38,075 nucleotides of DNA. It comes from JBFGCA01 sp041567315 (lineage in GTDB: Bacteria > Acidobacteriota > Thermoanaerobaculia > Multivoradales > JAHEKO01). Numbering within the stretch: the first letter of the stretch is position 1; each line of letters opens with the position of its first letter. The translations under genes were made by a program, and so were the position numbers. Below the pieces are notes generated by a model. That model ran no database searches, was not told the origin of the DNA, and was given only the letters and a program-made list of their open reading frames with translations. The DNA lies in assembly GCA_041567315.1 (NCBI GenBank), contig JBFGCA010000037.1, positions 1 to 38,075 of the forward strand, given 5' to 3'. Below, piece by piece: positions 15,175-24,141 of the stretch.

Positions 15175-16422
15175 ATGGGCCGGATCGACGACGCCAACCG
15201 GCAGGCCGTGGAGCGGATGACGGCCGCGCGGCCGGTGCTGCGCACGGTGGCGGCCGCGCGGGAGGCGATCGCCGGCCTCGCCGCGGGACGCCGGCTGCTC
15301 CACGCCGGGCCGCCGATCGGCTGGGAGCGGATGTCGGGGCCGCTCCGCGGGGCGGTGATCGGCGCCCTGCTCTACGAGGGCTGGGCCGGCGACGAGGCGG
15401 CGGCGACCGCCCTGGCGGCCAGCGGCGAGGTCGCCTTCGAGCCCTGTCACCACCACCGCGCGGTGGGGCCGATGGCGGGGGTGATCTCGCCCTCGATGGC
15501 GGTCTACGTGGTCGAGGACGCGACCGGGGGCGGCCGCACCTTCTCGGGTCTCAACGAGGGCTACGGCAAGGTGCTCCGCTACGGCGCCTACGCGCCGGCG
15601 GTGCTCGAGAAGCTGCGCTGGATGAACGAGGAGATGGCGCCGCTGCTGGCGGCGGCGCTCGAGGACGGCGAGGGGCTCGACCTCAGGGCGCTGGTGGCCG
15701 AAGCCCTCCACATGGGCGACGAGGGCCACAACCGCAACAAGGCGGGCTCGCTGCTGATGACCCGCTGGCTGGCGCCGCGGGTGGTGCGGGCGGCCAGCGA
15801 CCAGGCGATGGCCGCCAGGGTACTCGATTTTCTGGGCGACAACGCGCTGTCGGTGCTCAACCCGGTGATGGCGGCTTGCAAGGCGATGGCCGACGCCGCC
15901 CACGGCGTCGAGCACAGCACCCTGGTGACCGCGATGGCGCGTAACGGCACCGACTTCGGCATCCGGCTGAGCGGGCTGGGGGACGACTGGTTCACCTGCC
16001 CGGCCCCGGTGCCCGAGGGGCTCTACTTCCCGGGCCACTCGGCGGCCGACGCCAACCCCGACATCGGCGACTCGACGATCACCGAGACCGCCGGCATCGG
16101 CGCCTTTGCCATGGCCGCGGCGCCGGCCATCGTCACCTTCGTCTCCGGCACGCCCCGCGACGCGCTCGAAGCCACCCTCGAGATGTACGAGATCACCGTC
16201 GCCGAGCACCCGCAATTCACGATCCCGGCGCTCGACTTCCGGGGCACGCCGGTGGGGATCGACCTGCGCAAGGTCGTCGAGCTGGGCATCACCCCGCGCA
16301 TCAACACCGGCATCGCCCACCGCGAGGCCGGGGTGGGCCAGATCGGCGCCGGTCTGGTGCGGCCGCCGCTGACGGTCTTCGAGCAGGCGCTCATGGCCTG
16401 GGCCGAGCGCCAGGGGCTGTGA
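15175..16422 (+). CDS. ylbE: DUF1116 protein, YlbE/AllG-like
   Basis: This 415-residue protein is close to the length of E. coli YlbE (DUF1116), a partner of FdrA in oxamate carbamoyl transfer. Distinctive conserved stretches are visible: PIGWERMSGP, EPCHHHRAVGPMAGVISPSM, GDEGHNRNKAGS and GIAHREAGVGQIGAG. These are rich in His, Asn and Arg and probably line the active site. The ATG is preceded by GGAGGGAGCC at suitable spacing. It lies 33 bases after the FdrA-like stop. The pair likely transfers or releases a carbamoyl group made by the upstream hydrolases; carbamate kinase, the usual ATP-yielding next step, is not in the window. Confidence 0.85.
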   Translation: MGRIDDANRQAVERMTAARPVLRTVAAAREAIAGLAAGRRLLHAGPPIGWERMSGPLRGAVIGALLYEGWAGDEAAATALAASGEVAFEPCHHHRAVGPMAGVISPSMAVYVVEDATGGGRTFSGLNEGYGKVLRYGAYAPAVLEKLRWMNEEMAPLLAAALEDGEGLDLRALVAEALHMGDEGHNRNKAGSLLMTRWLAPRVVRAASDQAMAARVLDFLGDNALSVLNPVMAACKAMADAAHGVEHSTLVTAMARNGTDFGIRLSGLGDDWFTCPAPVPEGLYFPGHSAADANPDIGDSTITETAGIGAFAMAAAPAIVTFVSGTPRDALEATLEMYEITVAEHPQFTIPALDFRGTPVGIDLRKVVELGITPRINTGIAHREAGVGQIGAGLVRPPLTVFEQALMAWAERQGL

Positions 16423-16436
16423 GCCGCCCGCTCGGA

Positions 16437-16464
16437 TAGAGTAACGATGGCCGCCGAGGCGGCC
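16437..16464 (+). promoter_or_regulatory. Putative -10 and hairpin before the cyclase gene
   Basis: A TAGAGT hexamer (16437-16442) is followed by GGCCGCC-GA-GGCGGCC (16449-16464), a 7-bp inverted repeat with a 2-base loop. The 92-base gap is the widest inside the cluster and could carry a secondary promoter. No T-tract follows, so a terminator is unlikely. Confidence 0.3.
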
Positions 16465-16514
16465 GCTTCTCCGATCCCGTCAACCCCCGACCCACCCGCC
16501 GCGGGAGGCACCGC

Positions 16515-17345
16515 ATGTACGTCCCCTACGACATGAGCAAGGTCCGCATCCTGGACCTGTCGCAGAACTTCAGCATGAACTCGCCGTCCTTCGCCTTCTA
16601 CGAGGGGCCGACCGTCAAGTGGGTCAAGCGCCTCGCCTTCGAGGGAGTCAACGCCCAGCTCATCTCTAGCACCAACCACATCGCCACCCACCTCGACTCG
16701 CCCTGCCACTTCTACGACCCGGGCTCGGACATCGCCGGCATCCCCATCGAGACCCTGATGGGCCCGGCCTGCGTGGTCGACGTCAGCCAGTTCGGGATCG
16801 GCGACTACCAGATCTACGGCCCCGAGCAGTTCGAGCAGTGGGAGAAGAAGACCGGCATCACCATCGAGCGCGGCGACATCCTGATCATCCACACCGGCTA
16901 CCATCACTACTACAACGAGGACTGGTACAAGGTCCACAACGACGAGCTGCCCGACCTGCCGCGCTGCTTCTTGAAGCACCCCGGCCCGCGGAGCGAGTTC
17001 TGCGACTGGATCCTCGACCGCGGCATCCGCTGGCTGGGGGTCGACTGCATCGCCGCCGACCACCCCTTCAACACCAACGTCCGCAAGGCGCGGCCCGACC
17101 TGGTCCCCGAGGTCGAGGCCGCCCTCGGCATGTCGCTGGACGAGGCCTTCCCGTGGCCCGAGGACTACCAGTGCATGCACGTCAAGCTCTTCCCGCACGG
17201 CGTCTTCCACGCCGAGAACGTGGGCGGCATGATCGACGAGGTGCTGGACCAGAAGGTGTGGATCGGCTGCTTCCCCTTCCGCTTCAAGGGCGGCGAGGCC
17301 GCCTTCGCCCGCATCGTCGCCTTCGTCGAGGAGCAGGAGCGGTAG
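16515..17345 (+). CDS. Cyclase-family (isatin hydrolase/KynB-like) hydrolase
   Basis: This 276-residue protein belongs to the metal-dependent cyclase family, which includes kynurenine formamidase and isatin hydrolase. The signature metal-binding segment appears as NHIATHLDSPCHF (about 55-67), corresponding to HxGTHxDxPxH. A conserved IIHTGYHHYY and a C-terminal HAENVGG also fit. Known members hydrolyse cyclic amides or formamides, so here it may open a ring oxidised by the molybdenum hydroxylase (inference). The ATG follows a GGGAGG-type ribosome binding site. The stop is 6 bases before the molybdenum-subunit gene, so the two are co-transcribed. Confidence 0.85.
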   Translation: MYVPYDMSKVRILDLSQNFSMNSPSFAFYEGPTVKWVKRLAFEGVNAQLISSTNHIATHLDSPCHFYDPGSDIAGIPIETLMGPACVVDVSQFGIGDYQIYGPEQFEQWEKKTGITIERGDILIIHTGYHHYYNEDWYKVHNDELPDLPRCFLKHPGPRSEFCDWILDRGIRWLGVDCIAADHPFNTNVRKARPDLVPEVEAALGMSLDEAFPWPEDYQCMHVKLFPHGVFHAENVGGMIDEVLDQKVWIGCFPFRFKGGEAAFARIVAFVEEQER

Positions 17346-17351
17346 GCCGGC

Positions 17352-19697
17352 GTGTCGACCCGCGTCTTCGGGCAGCGCATCCCGCGCAACGAGGACCCCC
17401 GGCTGCTGACCGGGGAGGCGTTGTTCGTGGACGACGTCGAGCTGCCGGGGATGCTGCACGCGGCCTTCGTCCGCAGTCCCTACGCCCACGCCCGCATCCG
17501 CTCGATCGACGTCTCGGCGGCGCTCGCCCGCCCCGGGGTGGCGGCGGTCTACACCGCCGCCGACCTCGGCGACTACTGGCGGCCCGGGCCGCTGCTGGTG
17601 TCGCCGCCGCCGATCGAGCGCTGCCGCTTCCACCAGCGCACCCAGGTGCCGCTGGCCCGCGACAAGGTCCGCCACCTCGGCGAGGCGGTGGCGCTGGTGG
17701 TGGCCGACAGCCGCTACCTGGCCGAGGACGCCCGCGAGGAGGTGGTGGTGGACTACGAGCCGCTGCCGGCAGTGGTCGGCCTGGAGGCGGCGCTCGAGGA
17801 CGGTGCCACCCGCGTCCACGACGACCTCGAGGACAACGTGGCCGCCCACGTCATCCAGGAGAAGGGTGACTGGGAAGCGGCCCGCGCCGCCGCCGAGCTG
17901 GTGGTCGCGCGCCGCTTCGTCTACGACCGCGGCACCGCCGCCGCCATGGAGAACCGCGGTGTGGTGGCCGACTGGGACCGCCGCGCGCGGCGGCTGACGG
18001 TCTGGGACACCACCCAGGCCCCGATCCCGATCCGCAACGGGCTGGCCGCCATGCTGGGGCTGGCCGAGAGCCAGGTGCGCGTGGTGGCGCCGTTCATCGG
18101 CGGCGGCTTCGGCCCCAAGATCATGATGTTCTACCCCGAGGAGGTGGCGATCCCCTGGGTGGCGCTCCAGCTCTCCCGCCCGGTGAAGTGGATCGAGGAC
18201 CGCGAGGAGAATTTCTTCGCCACCACCCAGGAGCGCGCCCAGATCCACGACGCCGAGATGGCGCTGACCGCCGACGGCAGGATCCTCGGGGTCAAGGACG
18301 TCTTCCTCCACGACACCGGGGCCTACGACCCCTACGGGCTGACCGTCCCCATCAACAGCCAGTGCACGCTGCTCGGCTGCTACGACGTGCCCGCCTACTA
18401 CAGCGAGTTCACCGCCGTCTTCACCACCAAGCCGATCGTCACCCCCTACCGCGGCGCCGGCCGCCAGCACGGCGTCTTCGTGATGGAGCGGCTGCTGGAC
18501 CTGGCCGGCCGCGAGCTGGGGATCGAAGGCCCCGAGATCCGCCGGCGCAACTTCCTCCCCCCCGACGCCTTCCCCCACGACCACCAGATCATCTACCAGG
18601 ACTTCGCGCCGCTGGTCTACGACAGCGGCGACTACGAGCCGGTGCTCGACCGGGCGCTGGAGATGATCGGCTACCGCGAGTTCCGCGAGCAGACGCAGCC
18701 GCGGCTGCGGGCCGCGGGCCGCCGGGTCGGCATCGGGCTGGTGGCCTACGTAGAGGGCACCGGAATCGGCCCCTACGAGGGGGCGCGGGTGCAGGTCCAG
18801 GCCGGCGGCCGGGTCAGCGTGGCGACCGGCATCGGCACCCAGGGGCAGGGGCACATGACCTCCTTCGCCCAGATCGTCGCCGAGCAGCTCGGGGTGGCGG
18901 TGGACGCGGTCGACGTCGTCACCGGCGACACCGATCAGTTCCACTGGGGGGCCGGCACCTTCGCCAGCCGCGGCGCGGTGGTGGCCGGCAACGCCATCCA
19001 CGCCGCCGCCCGCCGAGTCCGCGCCAAGATCCTGGCTCACGCGGCGCGCGCTCTGGAGGTGGCCGAGGAGGACCTCGAGCTGGCCGAGGGCGTGGTACGG
19101 GTCAAGGGAGTCCCGGGGAGCGCCATCCCGCTCGGCGAGCTGGCGACCCGCGCCAACCCGATGCGTGGCGCCGTCGAGCCGGGGACCGAGCCCGGTCTCG
19201 AGGCCACCGACTACTTCGGCCCCGAGCGCGGCGCCACCGCCAGCGGCGTCCACGCCATGGTCGTCGAGGTCGACCCCGAGACCCTGCAGGTCGAGGTCCA
19301 GCGCTACGTCGTGGTCCACGACTGCGGGCGGGTGATCAACCCGCTGATCCTCGACGGCCAGATCCACGGCGGGGTGGCCCAGGGCCTGGGCAACGCCTTC
19401 TACGAGCAGCTGGTCTACGACGAGGGCGGCCAGCTACTCAACGCCTCGTTCATGGACTACCTGCTGCCCACCTCGCTCGACGTGCCGCGGGTCGAGACCG
19501 GCCACCGCGAGACCCCCTCGCCGCTCAACGAGCTGGGCGTCAAGGGCGCCGGCGAGGCCGGCGCCATCCCGGTCGCTCCGCTCTTCGCCCAGGCCGTCGA
19601 AGACGCCCTCGCCGAGCCCGAGTTCGAGATCCTGGAGATACCGCTCTCCCCCTCCCGCCTCTGGGAGCTCTGGCGCCGGCACCGCGAAGAGCGGTGA
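17352..19697 (+). CDS. Molybdopterin-binding large subunit of a xanthine dehydrogenase-family hydroxylase
   Basis: This 781-residue subunit matches CoxL/XdhB-type proteins. The N-terminal a/b hammerhead begins with RNEDPRLLTGEALFVDDV. Molybdopterin-contact motifs include IGGGFGPK, TPYRGAGRQHG and IGTQGQGHMTSFAQI, and the catalytic Glu is in GVKGAGEAGAIPVAP. The active-site loop PYRGAGR lacks the CSFR sequence of true aerobic CO dehydrogenase, so it is a form-II or aldehyde/heterocycle oxidase relative. It should assemble with the FAD and 2Fe-2S subunits encoded at 10579-11990. GTG 17352 gives the family N-terminus and sits 6 bases after the cyclase stop. Substrate unknown. Confidence 0.93.
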   Translation: MSTRVFGQRIPRNEDPRLLTGEALFVDDVELPGMLHAAFVRSPYAHARIRSIDVSAALARPGVAAVYTAADLGDYWRPGPLLVSPPPIERCRFHQRTQVPLARDKVRHLGEAVALVVADSRYLAEDAREEVVVDYEPLPAVVGLEAALEDGATRVHDDLEDNVAAHVIQEKGDWEAARAAAELVVARRFVYDRGTAAAMENRGVVADWDRRARRLTVWDTTQAPIPIRNGLAAMLGLAESQVRVVAPFIGGGFGPKIMMFYPEEVAIPWVALQLSRPVKWIEDREENFFATTQERAQIHDAEMALTADGRILGVKDVFLHDTGAYDPYGLTVPINSQCTLLGCYDVPAYYSEFTAVFTTKPIVTPYRGAGRQHGVFVMERLLDLAGRELGIEGPEIRRRNFLPPDAFPHDHQIIYQDFAPLVYDSGDYEPVLDRALEMIGYREFREQTQPRLRAAGRRVGIGLVAYVEGTGIGPYEGARVQVQAGGRVSVATGIGTQGQGHMTSFAQIVAEQLGVAVDAVDVVTGDTDQFHWGAGTFASRGAVVAGNAIHAAARRVRAKILAHAARALEVAEEDLELAEGVVRVKGVPGSAIPLGELATRANPMRGAVEPGTEPGLEATDYFGPERGATASGVHAMVVEVDPETLQVEVQRYVVVHDCGRVINPLILDGQIHGGVAQGLGNAFYEQLVYDEGGQLLNASFMDYLLPTSLDVPRVETGHRETPSPLNELGVKGAGEAGAIPVAPLFAQAVEDALAEPEFEILEIPLSPSRLWELWRRHREER

Positions 19698-19702
19698 CGG
19701 GA

Positions 19703-19708
19703 TATTCT
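19703..19708 (+). promoter_or_regulatory. Putative -10 element (TATTCT)
   Basis: TATTCT follows the CoxL-like stop by five bases and precedes the lipoprotein start by about 145 bases. No good -35 is seen. The 154-base gap otherwise holds only GGCCGGCCGG-type short repeats and no gene. Confidence 0.25.
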
Positions 19709-19851
19709 CGTTCCGGAGCCAGGTAGGACATGAAGCGGCCGGCCGGTGTAACGGCGGCTGGAGATTCCACGCCCGTGTATCCGACTGGCGATCTGCCGGC
19801 AGGGTGATGACCACCGCTGCCGGGGCGTTCTCGACTGGGAGGCACCGATCC

Positions 19852-21126
19852 ATGAACACGCGACCCGTCCCGACCAACCGCTGGCTCCTCTTCGTCCTCG
19901 CCGCCGGCGCCCTCACGCTCGGCTCCTGCGGTAGCTGCATCCCCCAGACCCCGATCGAGACCGCCCTCGACCTCGTCGAGAGGGCGATCATCGACCTGCG
20001 CGACGCCTCGGCCGACTGGCAGCAGGTGCTCCGCGACCTGCAGGCAGAGCTCGCCGAGACCGCGCAGAGCACGGTCCGCAACGAGGTCGACCAGGTGGTC
20101 CAGCGCGCCTTCGCCGGGGCGCAGGTCGGCGTCTTCTGCACCGTCGACTTCATTCGCGACCGCACCGGCCAGTGGCTGCAGGAGGTGGTCGACCGGCTTC
20201 GCAACCGCCAGGCCCGGGCACCGGCACCCAAGATCTGCCGGGTGATCCCCAACAGCGTCAACGGCAACGTCGACCCGGCGCGCCGCTACCAGATCGACGT
20301 GGTGGGCTACGACATGGACTCGCTCCGCGCCGAGGACAAGCTGCAGCTGTTTCTGATCAACGAGGGCCAGAGCCCCCGCGACGTGACTGGCAGCCTGTCG
20401 ATCGTCACCCACTACGAGGCGACCATCAACCTGGGCGCCACCGGGGTGCCGCTGACCACCGCCTCGCGGCGCCTCGAGCTTCGCCATCCGCGGATGCTGA
20501 CCTCCAACATCGCCGTCATCCATCCCCAGCCGCCACCGCCGCGGGTGGTCGACGTCCAGCTCGGCACCCGCGACTTCGACCCGCCCAAGGCGCCGGGCTC
20601 GGGCGACCGCGAGTTCAAGAGCCACGGCCCCTGCGTCACCACCAAGGCGGAGCTGCGGAACAACGGCGGCCGGATCGAAAGCCGCGTCTTCATGGACGCC
20701 TACGAGTGCCACTCCGACTTCCGCTCCCAGAGCGACCACACCCGGGCCACCGGCTGGTCGAGCTGGGAGCCGGCGCCGCCCTTCGAGCCCGGCACGCGGA
20801 TCCTGGAGATCGTCTCGCCGACCTCCTCGGAGGCGCCCCGTTATCGCGACACCTCGCACGGTCCGGTGACCAAGCAGATGGGCCTCGGCGACCTGGTCAA
20901 GAGCTACACCACGATCGGCGACACCGGCGGCGACGACGTCGGCAGCGGCACCTCGGTCCAGGTCCAGTTCAACACCGTCAAGGTCAGGGTCCAGCCGCCG
21001 GCCCCTCAGGGCTTCGTCACCGTCGACGCCTTCAACGCCACCAAGCGCGCCGAGCTCGCCGAGCTGGGCACCACCTTCGTACCCCGCAGCCTGGCGGACG
21101 CCCCGATCGTGCTGAACCCGAACTAG
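19852..21126 (+). CDS. Predicted lipoprotein of unknown function
   Basis: This 424-residue protein starts with a basic N-region, a hydrophobic core (WLLFVLAAGALTL) and a lipobox-like LGSC near residues 24-27, so it is probably a lipid-anchored envelope protein. Residues about 40-115 are strongly helical with heptad-like spacing (DLVERAIIDLRDASADWQQVLRDLQ in part) and may form a coiled coil. The rest looks beta-rich, with scattered cysteines (CTVDF, KICRV, GPCVT, YECHS) that could form disulphides. No family is recognised. ATG 19852 follows GGGAGGCACC; an upstream ATG at 19804 would put a non-signal extension in front. It separates the catabolic cluster from the transporters with no evident link. 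Confidence 0.7.
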   Translation: MNTRPVPTNRWLLFVLAAGALTLGSCGSCIPQTPIETALDLVERAIIDLRDASADWQQVLRDLQAELAETAQSTVRNEVDQVVQRAFAGAQVGVFCTVDFIRDRTGQWLQEVVDRLRNRQARAPAPKICRVIPNSVNGNVDPARRYQIDVVGYDMDSLRAEDKLQLFLINEGQSPRDVTGSLSIVTHYEATINLGATGVPLTTASRRLELRHPRMLTSNIAVIHPQPPPPRVVDVQLGTRDFDPPKAPGSGDREFKSHGPCVTTKAELRNNGGRIESRVFMDAYECHSDFRSQSDHTRATGWSSWEPAPPFEPGTRILEIVSPTSSEAPRYRDTSHGPVTKQMGLGDLVKSYTTIGDTGGDDVGSGTSVQVQFNTVKVRVQPPAPQGFVTVDAFNATKRAELAELGTTFVPRSLADAPIVLNPN

Positions 21127-21237
21127 GCCTCTGCCTCCGGGCACCGCTCGGGCGGGCGGGCGTCTGGAGCCCGGTGTAAGCTCGCCGCGATCTGCCACGG
21201 TGGCCGCCCACGCGCCGCGGGCGCCTGACCGTCCTTT

Positions 21238-21981
21238 ATGACGCCGCCCGCCGAGCCCGTCGTCGCCGTCCTGCTGTTCGGGTCGCTGGCGGCGGTGCTG
21301 GCGGCGGCCGGCGCGCTGCCCTACGCCGGCGGGCGGCGGCCGGCGGCGGCCTGGGTGGGGGGCGCTTACGCGGTGGCCAGCGGGCTGATGCTGGGGGCCG
21401 GGCACCTGCTGATGAGCCACGGGCTGGAGACCGCCGGCGCCACGCTGGTGGCGGGGGCGGGGGCGGGGGTGCTCTACAGCCACGGCATCCAGCGCTACTC
21501 GGGGACCCAGGGGCTCGACCACTCGCCGGGCGGCGAGCTGGCCGCCGGCTTCGGCTACAAGGTGATCCTCGAGAACACCCTGCACTCGGCCTCCGAGGGC
21601 GTGGCGATCGGGGTCGCCATGGTGCTCGACCTGCGGCTGGGGATCTTCATGGCCCTGGCCCTGGCGGTCCACAACGTCGGCGAGGCGATGGCGCTCACCG
21701 ACGTGCTCACCCGGCGCGGCATGAACGCCCGCGAGGCGGCCGGGCTGTGCGTCGCCACCAACGTCACCCAGCCGCTGCTGGCGCTGGCGGTCTTCGCGCT
21801 GAGCCCGCTGCTGGCCGGTCTGCTGCCGGCCGCGCTCGGCTTCGCCGCCGGCTCGCTGGTCTTCCTGGTGCTGACCGAGCTGCTCCCCGGCTCGTACAAG
21901 CGCGCCGCCCACGGGCTGGTGGCGCTGCTGGTCAGCGTCGCCGCCGGCACCGTGCTGCTGCTGGAGGACGTCTTCCTGTGA
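21238..21981 (+). CDS. ZIP-family metal transporter, divergent copy
   Basis: This 247-residue protein is very hydrophobic, with about seven or eight membrane segments. The ZIP core motifs are in the middle: LHSASEGVAIG and HNVGEAMAL. The second normally reads HNxPEG; here the Pro-Glu-Gly becomes Gly-Glu-Ala, so the glutamate remains but the surrounding signature is altered. ZIP proteins move zinc, iron or other divalent metals into the cytoplasm. The next gene is a second ZIP paralogue with an intact motif, so the two may form a heterodimer (inference). A TAAGCT -10-like hexamer lies at 21177-21182. The ATG at 21238 is the first in frame. Confidence 0.85.
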   Translation: MTPPAEPVVAVLLFGSLAAVLAAAGALPYAGGRRPAAAWVGGAYAVASGLMLGAGHLLMSHGLETAGATLVAGAGAGVLYSHGIQRYSGTQGLDHSPGGELAAGFGYKVILENTLHSASEGVAIGVAMVLDLRLGIFMALALAVHNVGEAMALTDVLTRRGMNAREAAGLCVATNVTQPLLALAVFALSPLLAGLLPAALGFAAGSLVFLVLTELLPGSYKRAAHGLVALLVSVAAGTVLLLEDVFL

Positions 21982-22048
21982 GCCCGCGCCGCCGGCAAAG
22001 GGCGAGGATCGAGCGCTCGCGCTGGACGGACCTGCCGCGAGGCCGCGC

Positions 22049-22786
22049 GTGAGCACCGCCGAGCAGGCGGCGATGGTGGCCCTCTACGGGCTGATCACCG
22101 CGCTGGCCACCGGGCTGGGGGCGGTGCCCTTCGCCTTCATGCGGCGGGTGTCGCAGCGCAACGTGGCGCTCGCCAACTGTCTGGCCTCGGGGCTGATGCT
22201 GGGCGCCAGCTCCGGGCTGCTGCTCGAGGGCGCCCGCTACGGCACCCCGCAGACGGTGGTGGGCGCCGCCCTGGGGGTGGTCTTCATCGCCTTCGGCGAA
22301 CGCTTCCTGTCCGGTCGCGAGATCGAGTTCGGGGCGCTGCGCGGCGCCGGCGCCCGCCAGACGCTGCTCATCCTGGCGGTGATGACGATGCACTCCTTCT
22401 CCGAGGGGGTGGCGGTGGGGGTGGCCTTCGGCGGCGGCGCCAAGCTGGCAGCGCTGATCACCATCGCCATCGCCATCCACAACGTCCCCGAGGGGCTGGC
22501 GATCAGCGCCGTCATGCGCCCCAAGGGCGCCTCGATCGCCGCCTGCGCCGGCTGGAGCGTCTTCTCCTCGCTCCCCCAACCGCTGATGGCGGTGCCCGCC
22601 TTCCTTTTCGTCGACGCCTTCCGCCCGCTGCTGCCCTACGGCCTCGGCTTCGCCGCCGGGGCGATGATCTTCATGGTCTTCCTCGAGCTGCTGCCCGAGG
22701 CCTACGAAGGGGCGGGCCAGACCGCGGTCGGGCTGTGGGTGAGCGGCGCCCTGGGGGCGATGATCCTCTTCCAGCGCTACCTGTGA
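22049..22786 (+). CDS. ZIP-family metal transporter
   Basis: This 245-residue membrane protein has both ZIP signatures intact, HSFSEGVAVG and HNVPEGLAI, within predicted helices IV and V that form the binuclear metal site. The N-terminal helix (ALYGLITALATGLGAVPFAF) and C-terminal helices are typical. Metal specificity cannot be told from sequence. It follows the divergent ZIP copy by 67 bases, and its stop overlaps the permease start (GTGA), so these transporters are co-expressed. The GTG 22049 start is chosen because the first helix begins right after it. Confidence 0.9.
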   Translation: MSTAEQAAMVALYGLITALATGLGAVPFAFMRRVSQRNVALANCLASGLMLGASSGLLLEGARYGTPQTVVGAALGVVFIAFGERFLSGREIEFGALRGAGARQTLLILAVMTMHSFSEGVAVGVAFGGGAKLAALITIAIAIHNVPEGLAISAVMRPKGASIAACAGWSVFSSLPQPLMAVPAFLFVDAFRPLLPYGLGFAAGAMIFMVFLELLPEAYEGAGQTAVGLWVSGALGAMILFQRYL

Positions 22787-24141
22787 CGGCCGACGACCGC
22801 CAACCCCCGAAGCTCACCCCGCACGTCGTCTTCGACGTCGAGGACCGGCCGCCGCTGCGCCAGGCGGTGCCGCTCGGCGTCCAGCACGTGCTGGCGATGA
22901 TCCTCGGCAACATCACCCCGCCGCTGCTGATCACCGGCGCCCTGGGGATGCCGCCTTCCGAGGTGGCGCTGGTGCTCCAGGCGGTGCTGCTGATGGCGGG
23001 GCTCGCCACCCTGGTCCAGGCCTACCCCGTGGGGCCGGTGGGCGGCCGCCTCCCGGTGGTGATGGGGACCAGCGTGGCCTTCGTCGGGGCGTCGATCGGC
23101 ATCGGCCGCAGCTACGGCCTGGCGGCGGTCTTCGGCGCCTGTCTCGCCGCCTGTCTGGTGGAGGTGGTGGTGGGCTTCTCGATCACCCGGCTCAGGCGGC
23201 TGTTCCCGCCGCTGGTCAACGGCATCGTGGTGATGCTGATCGGGCTCACCCTGATCCCGGTGGGGATGGACTACGCGGCCGGCGGCAAGGGCGCCGCCGA
23301 CTACGGCTCGCTGCGCAACCTGGCGATCGCCGCCGTGGTCTTCCTGGTCACCCTCTTGGTCAACCAGTACGGGAGCGGCTTCCTGGCCTACGCCAGCCTG
23401 CTGCTCGGGGTGGTGGTGGGCTACCTGCTGGCGCTGGCCGGCGGCGGCGTCGAGCTGGCGCCGGTCGGTGAGGCCGCCTGGCTGGCCCTGCCCCGCCCGC
23501 TGGCCTTCGGGCTCGAGCTGCGCTGGGCGGCGATCCTGGTGATGTCCTTCATCTACGTGATCTCCACCATGGAGACCATCGGCGACATCTCGGGCACCCT
23601 GGCCGCCGCCGGCCGCGAGCCCCGCGACGACGAGCTCAAGGGCGCTCTGGTCGCCGACGGGGTGATGAGCGGGCTGGCGGCGCTGATGAGCGCCTTCCCC
23701 AACACCTCCTACTCGCAGAACGTGGGGCTGATCAACTTTACCGGCGTGCTCAGCCGCCACGTCACCGGCATCGGCGGCCTGCTGCTGGTGGTCCTCGGTC
23801 TGGTGCCCAAGGTGGCGGCGCTGTTCGCCACCGTGCCGGCGGCGGTGATCGGCGGCGGCGGGCTGATCATGTTCGCGATGATCTTCTCGAGCGGCGCCGC
23901 CATCGTCCACCGCGGCGTTCAGCTCACCCGCCGCAACCTGGTCATCCTGGCGGTGGCCGTGGGCCTCGGCCTCGGCGTCGAGCTGCGCCCCGCCGCCCTG
24001 GCGCTGCTCCCCGAAGGTCTGCGCACCCTCCTCGGCTCGGGCCTCATCACCGGCGGCCTTGCCGCCCTGCTCCTCAACCTGGTCCTGCCGGAGCGCGAGC
24101 CCCGGCCGCCAGCACCGATTCGCCCCTCGGACCGGGCGTAG
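22783..24141 (+). CDS. NCS2-family nucleobase (xanthine/uracil-type) permease
   Basis: This 452-residue permease is of the nucleobase-ascorbate transporter family, with about 14 membrane segments. Signature motifs are LGVQHVLAM (TM1), METIGDISGT (TM8) and NTSYSQNVGLINFTGVLSR (TM9-10 region). The family imports purines or pyrimidines with protons. The upstream catabolic cluster encodes a molybdenum hydroxylase, so the permease may supply its nucleobase-like substrate; this is inference, as four kilobases of other genes intervene. GTG 22783 overlaps the ZIP stop, and the product begins MTADDRQPPKLTPHVVF. It ends 11 bases before the kinase gene. Confidence 0.92.
   Translation: MTADDRQPPKLTPHVVFDVEDRPPLRQAVPLGVQHVLAMILGNITPPLLITGALGMPPSEVALVLQAVLLMAGLATLVQAYPVGPVGGRLPVVMGTSVAFVGASIGIGRSYGLAAVFGACLAACLVEVVVGFSITRLRRLFPPLVNGIVVMLIGLTLIPVGMDYAAGGKGAADYGSLRNLAIAAVVFLVTLLVNQYGSGFLAYASLLLGVVVGYLLALAGGGVELAPVGEAAWLALPRPLAFGLELRWAAILVMSFIYVISTMETIGDISGTLAAAGREPRDDELKGALVADGVMSGLAALMSAFPNTSYSQNVGLINFTGVLSRHVTGIGGLLLVVLGLVPKVAALFATVPAAVIGGGGLIMFAMIFSSGAAIVHRGVQLTRRNLVILAVAVGLGLGVELRPAALALLPEGLRTLLGSGLITGGLAALLLNLVLPEREPRPPAPIRPSDRA

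Noticed and set aside
16023..19367. A 1114-residue minus-strand frame opposite the molybdenum subunit and cyclase genes
   Set aside because: Low-complexity His/Gly/Val/Asp-rich translation, typical of an antisense shadow; the plus strand encodes clear enzyme families.
17352..19697. Aerobic CO dehydrogenase (CoxL)
   Set aside because: The diagnostic CSFR active-site loop is absent; PYRGAGR is present instead, so only the wider hydroxylase family is claimed.
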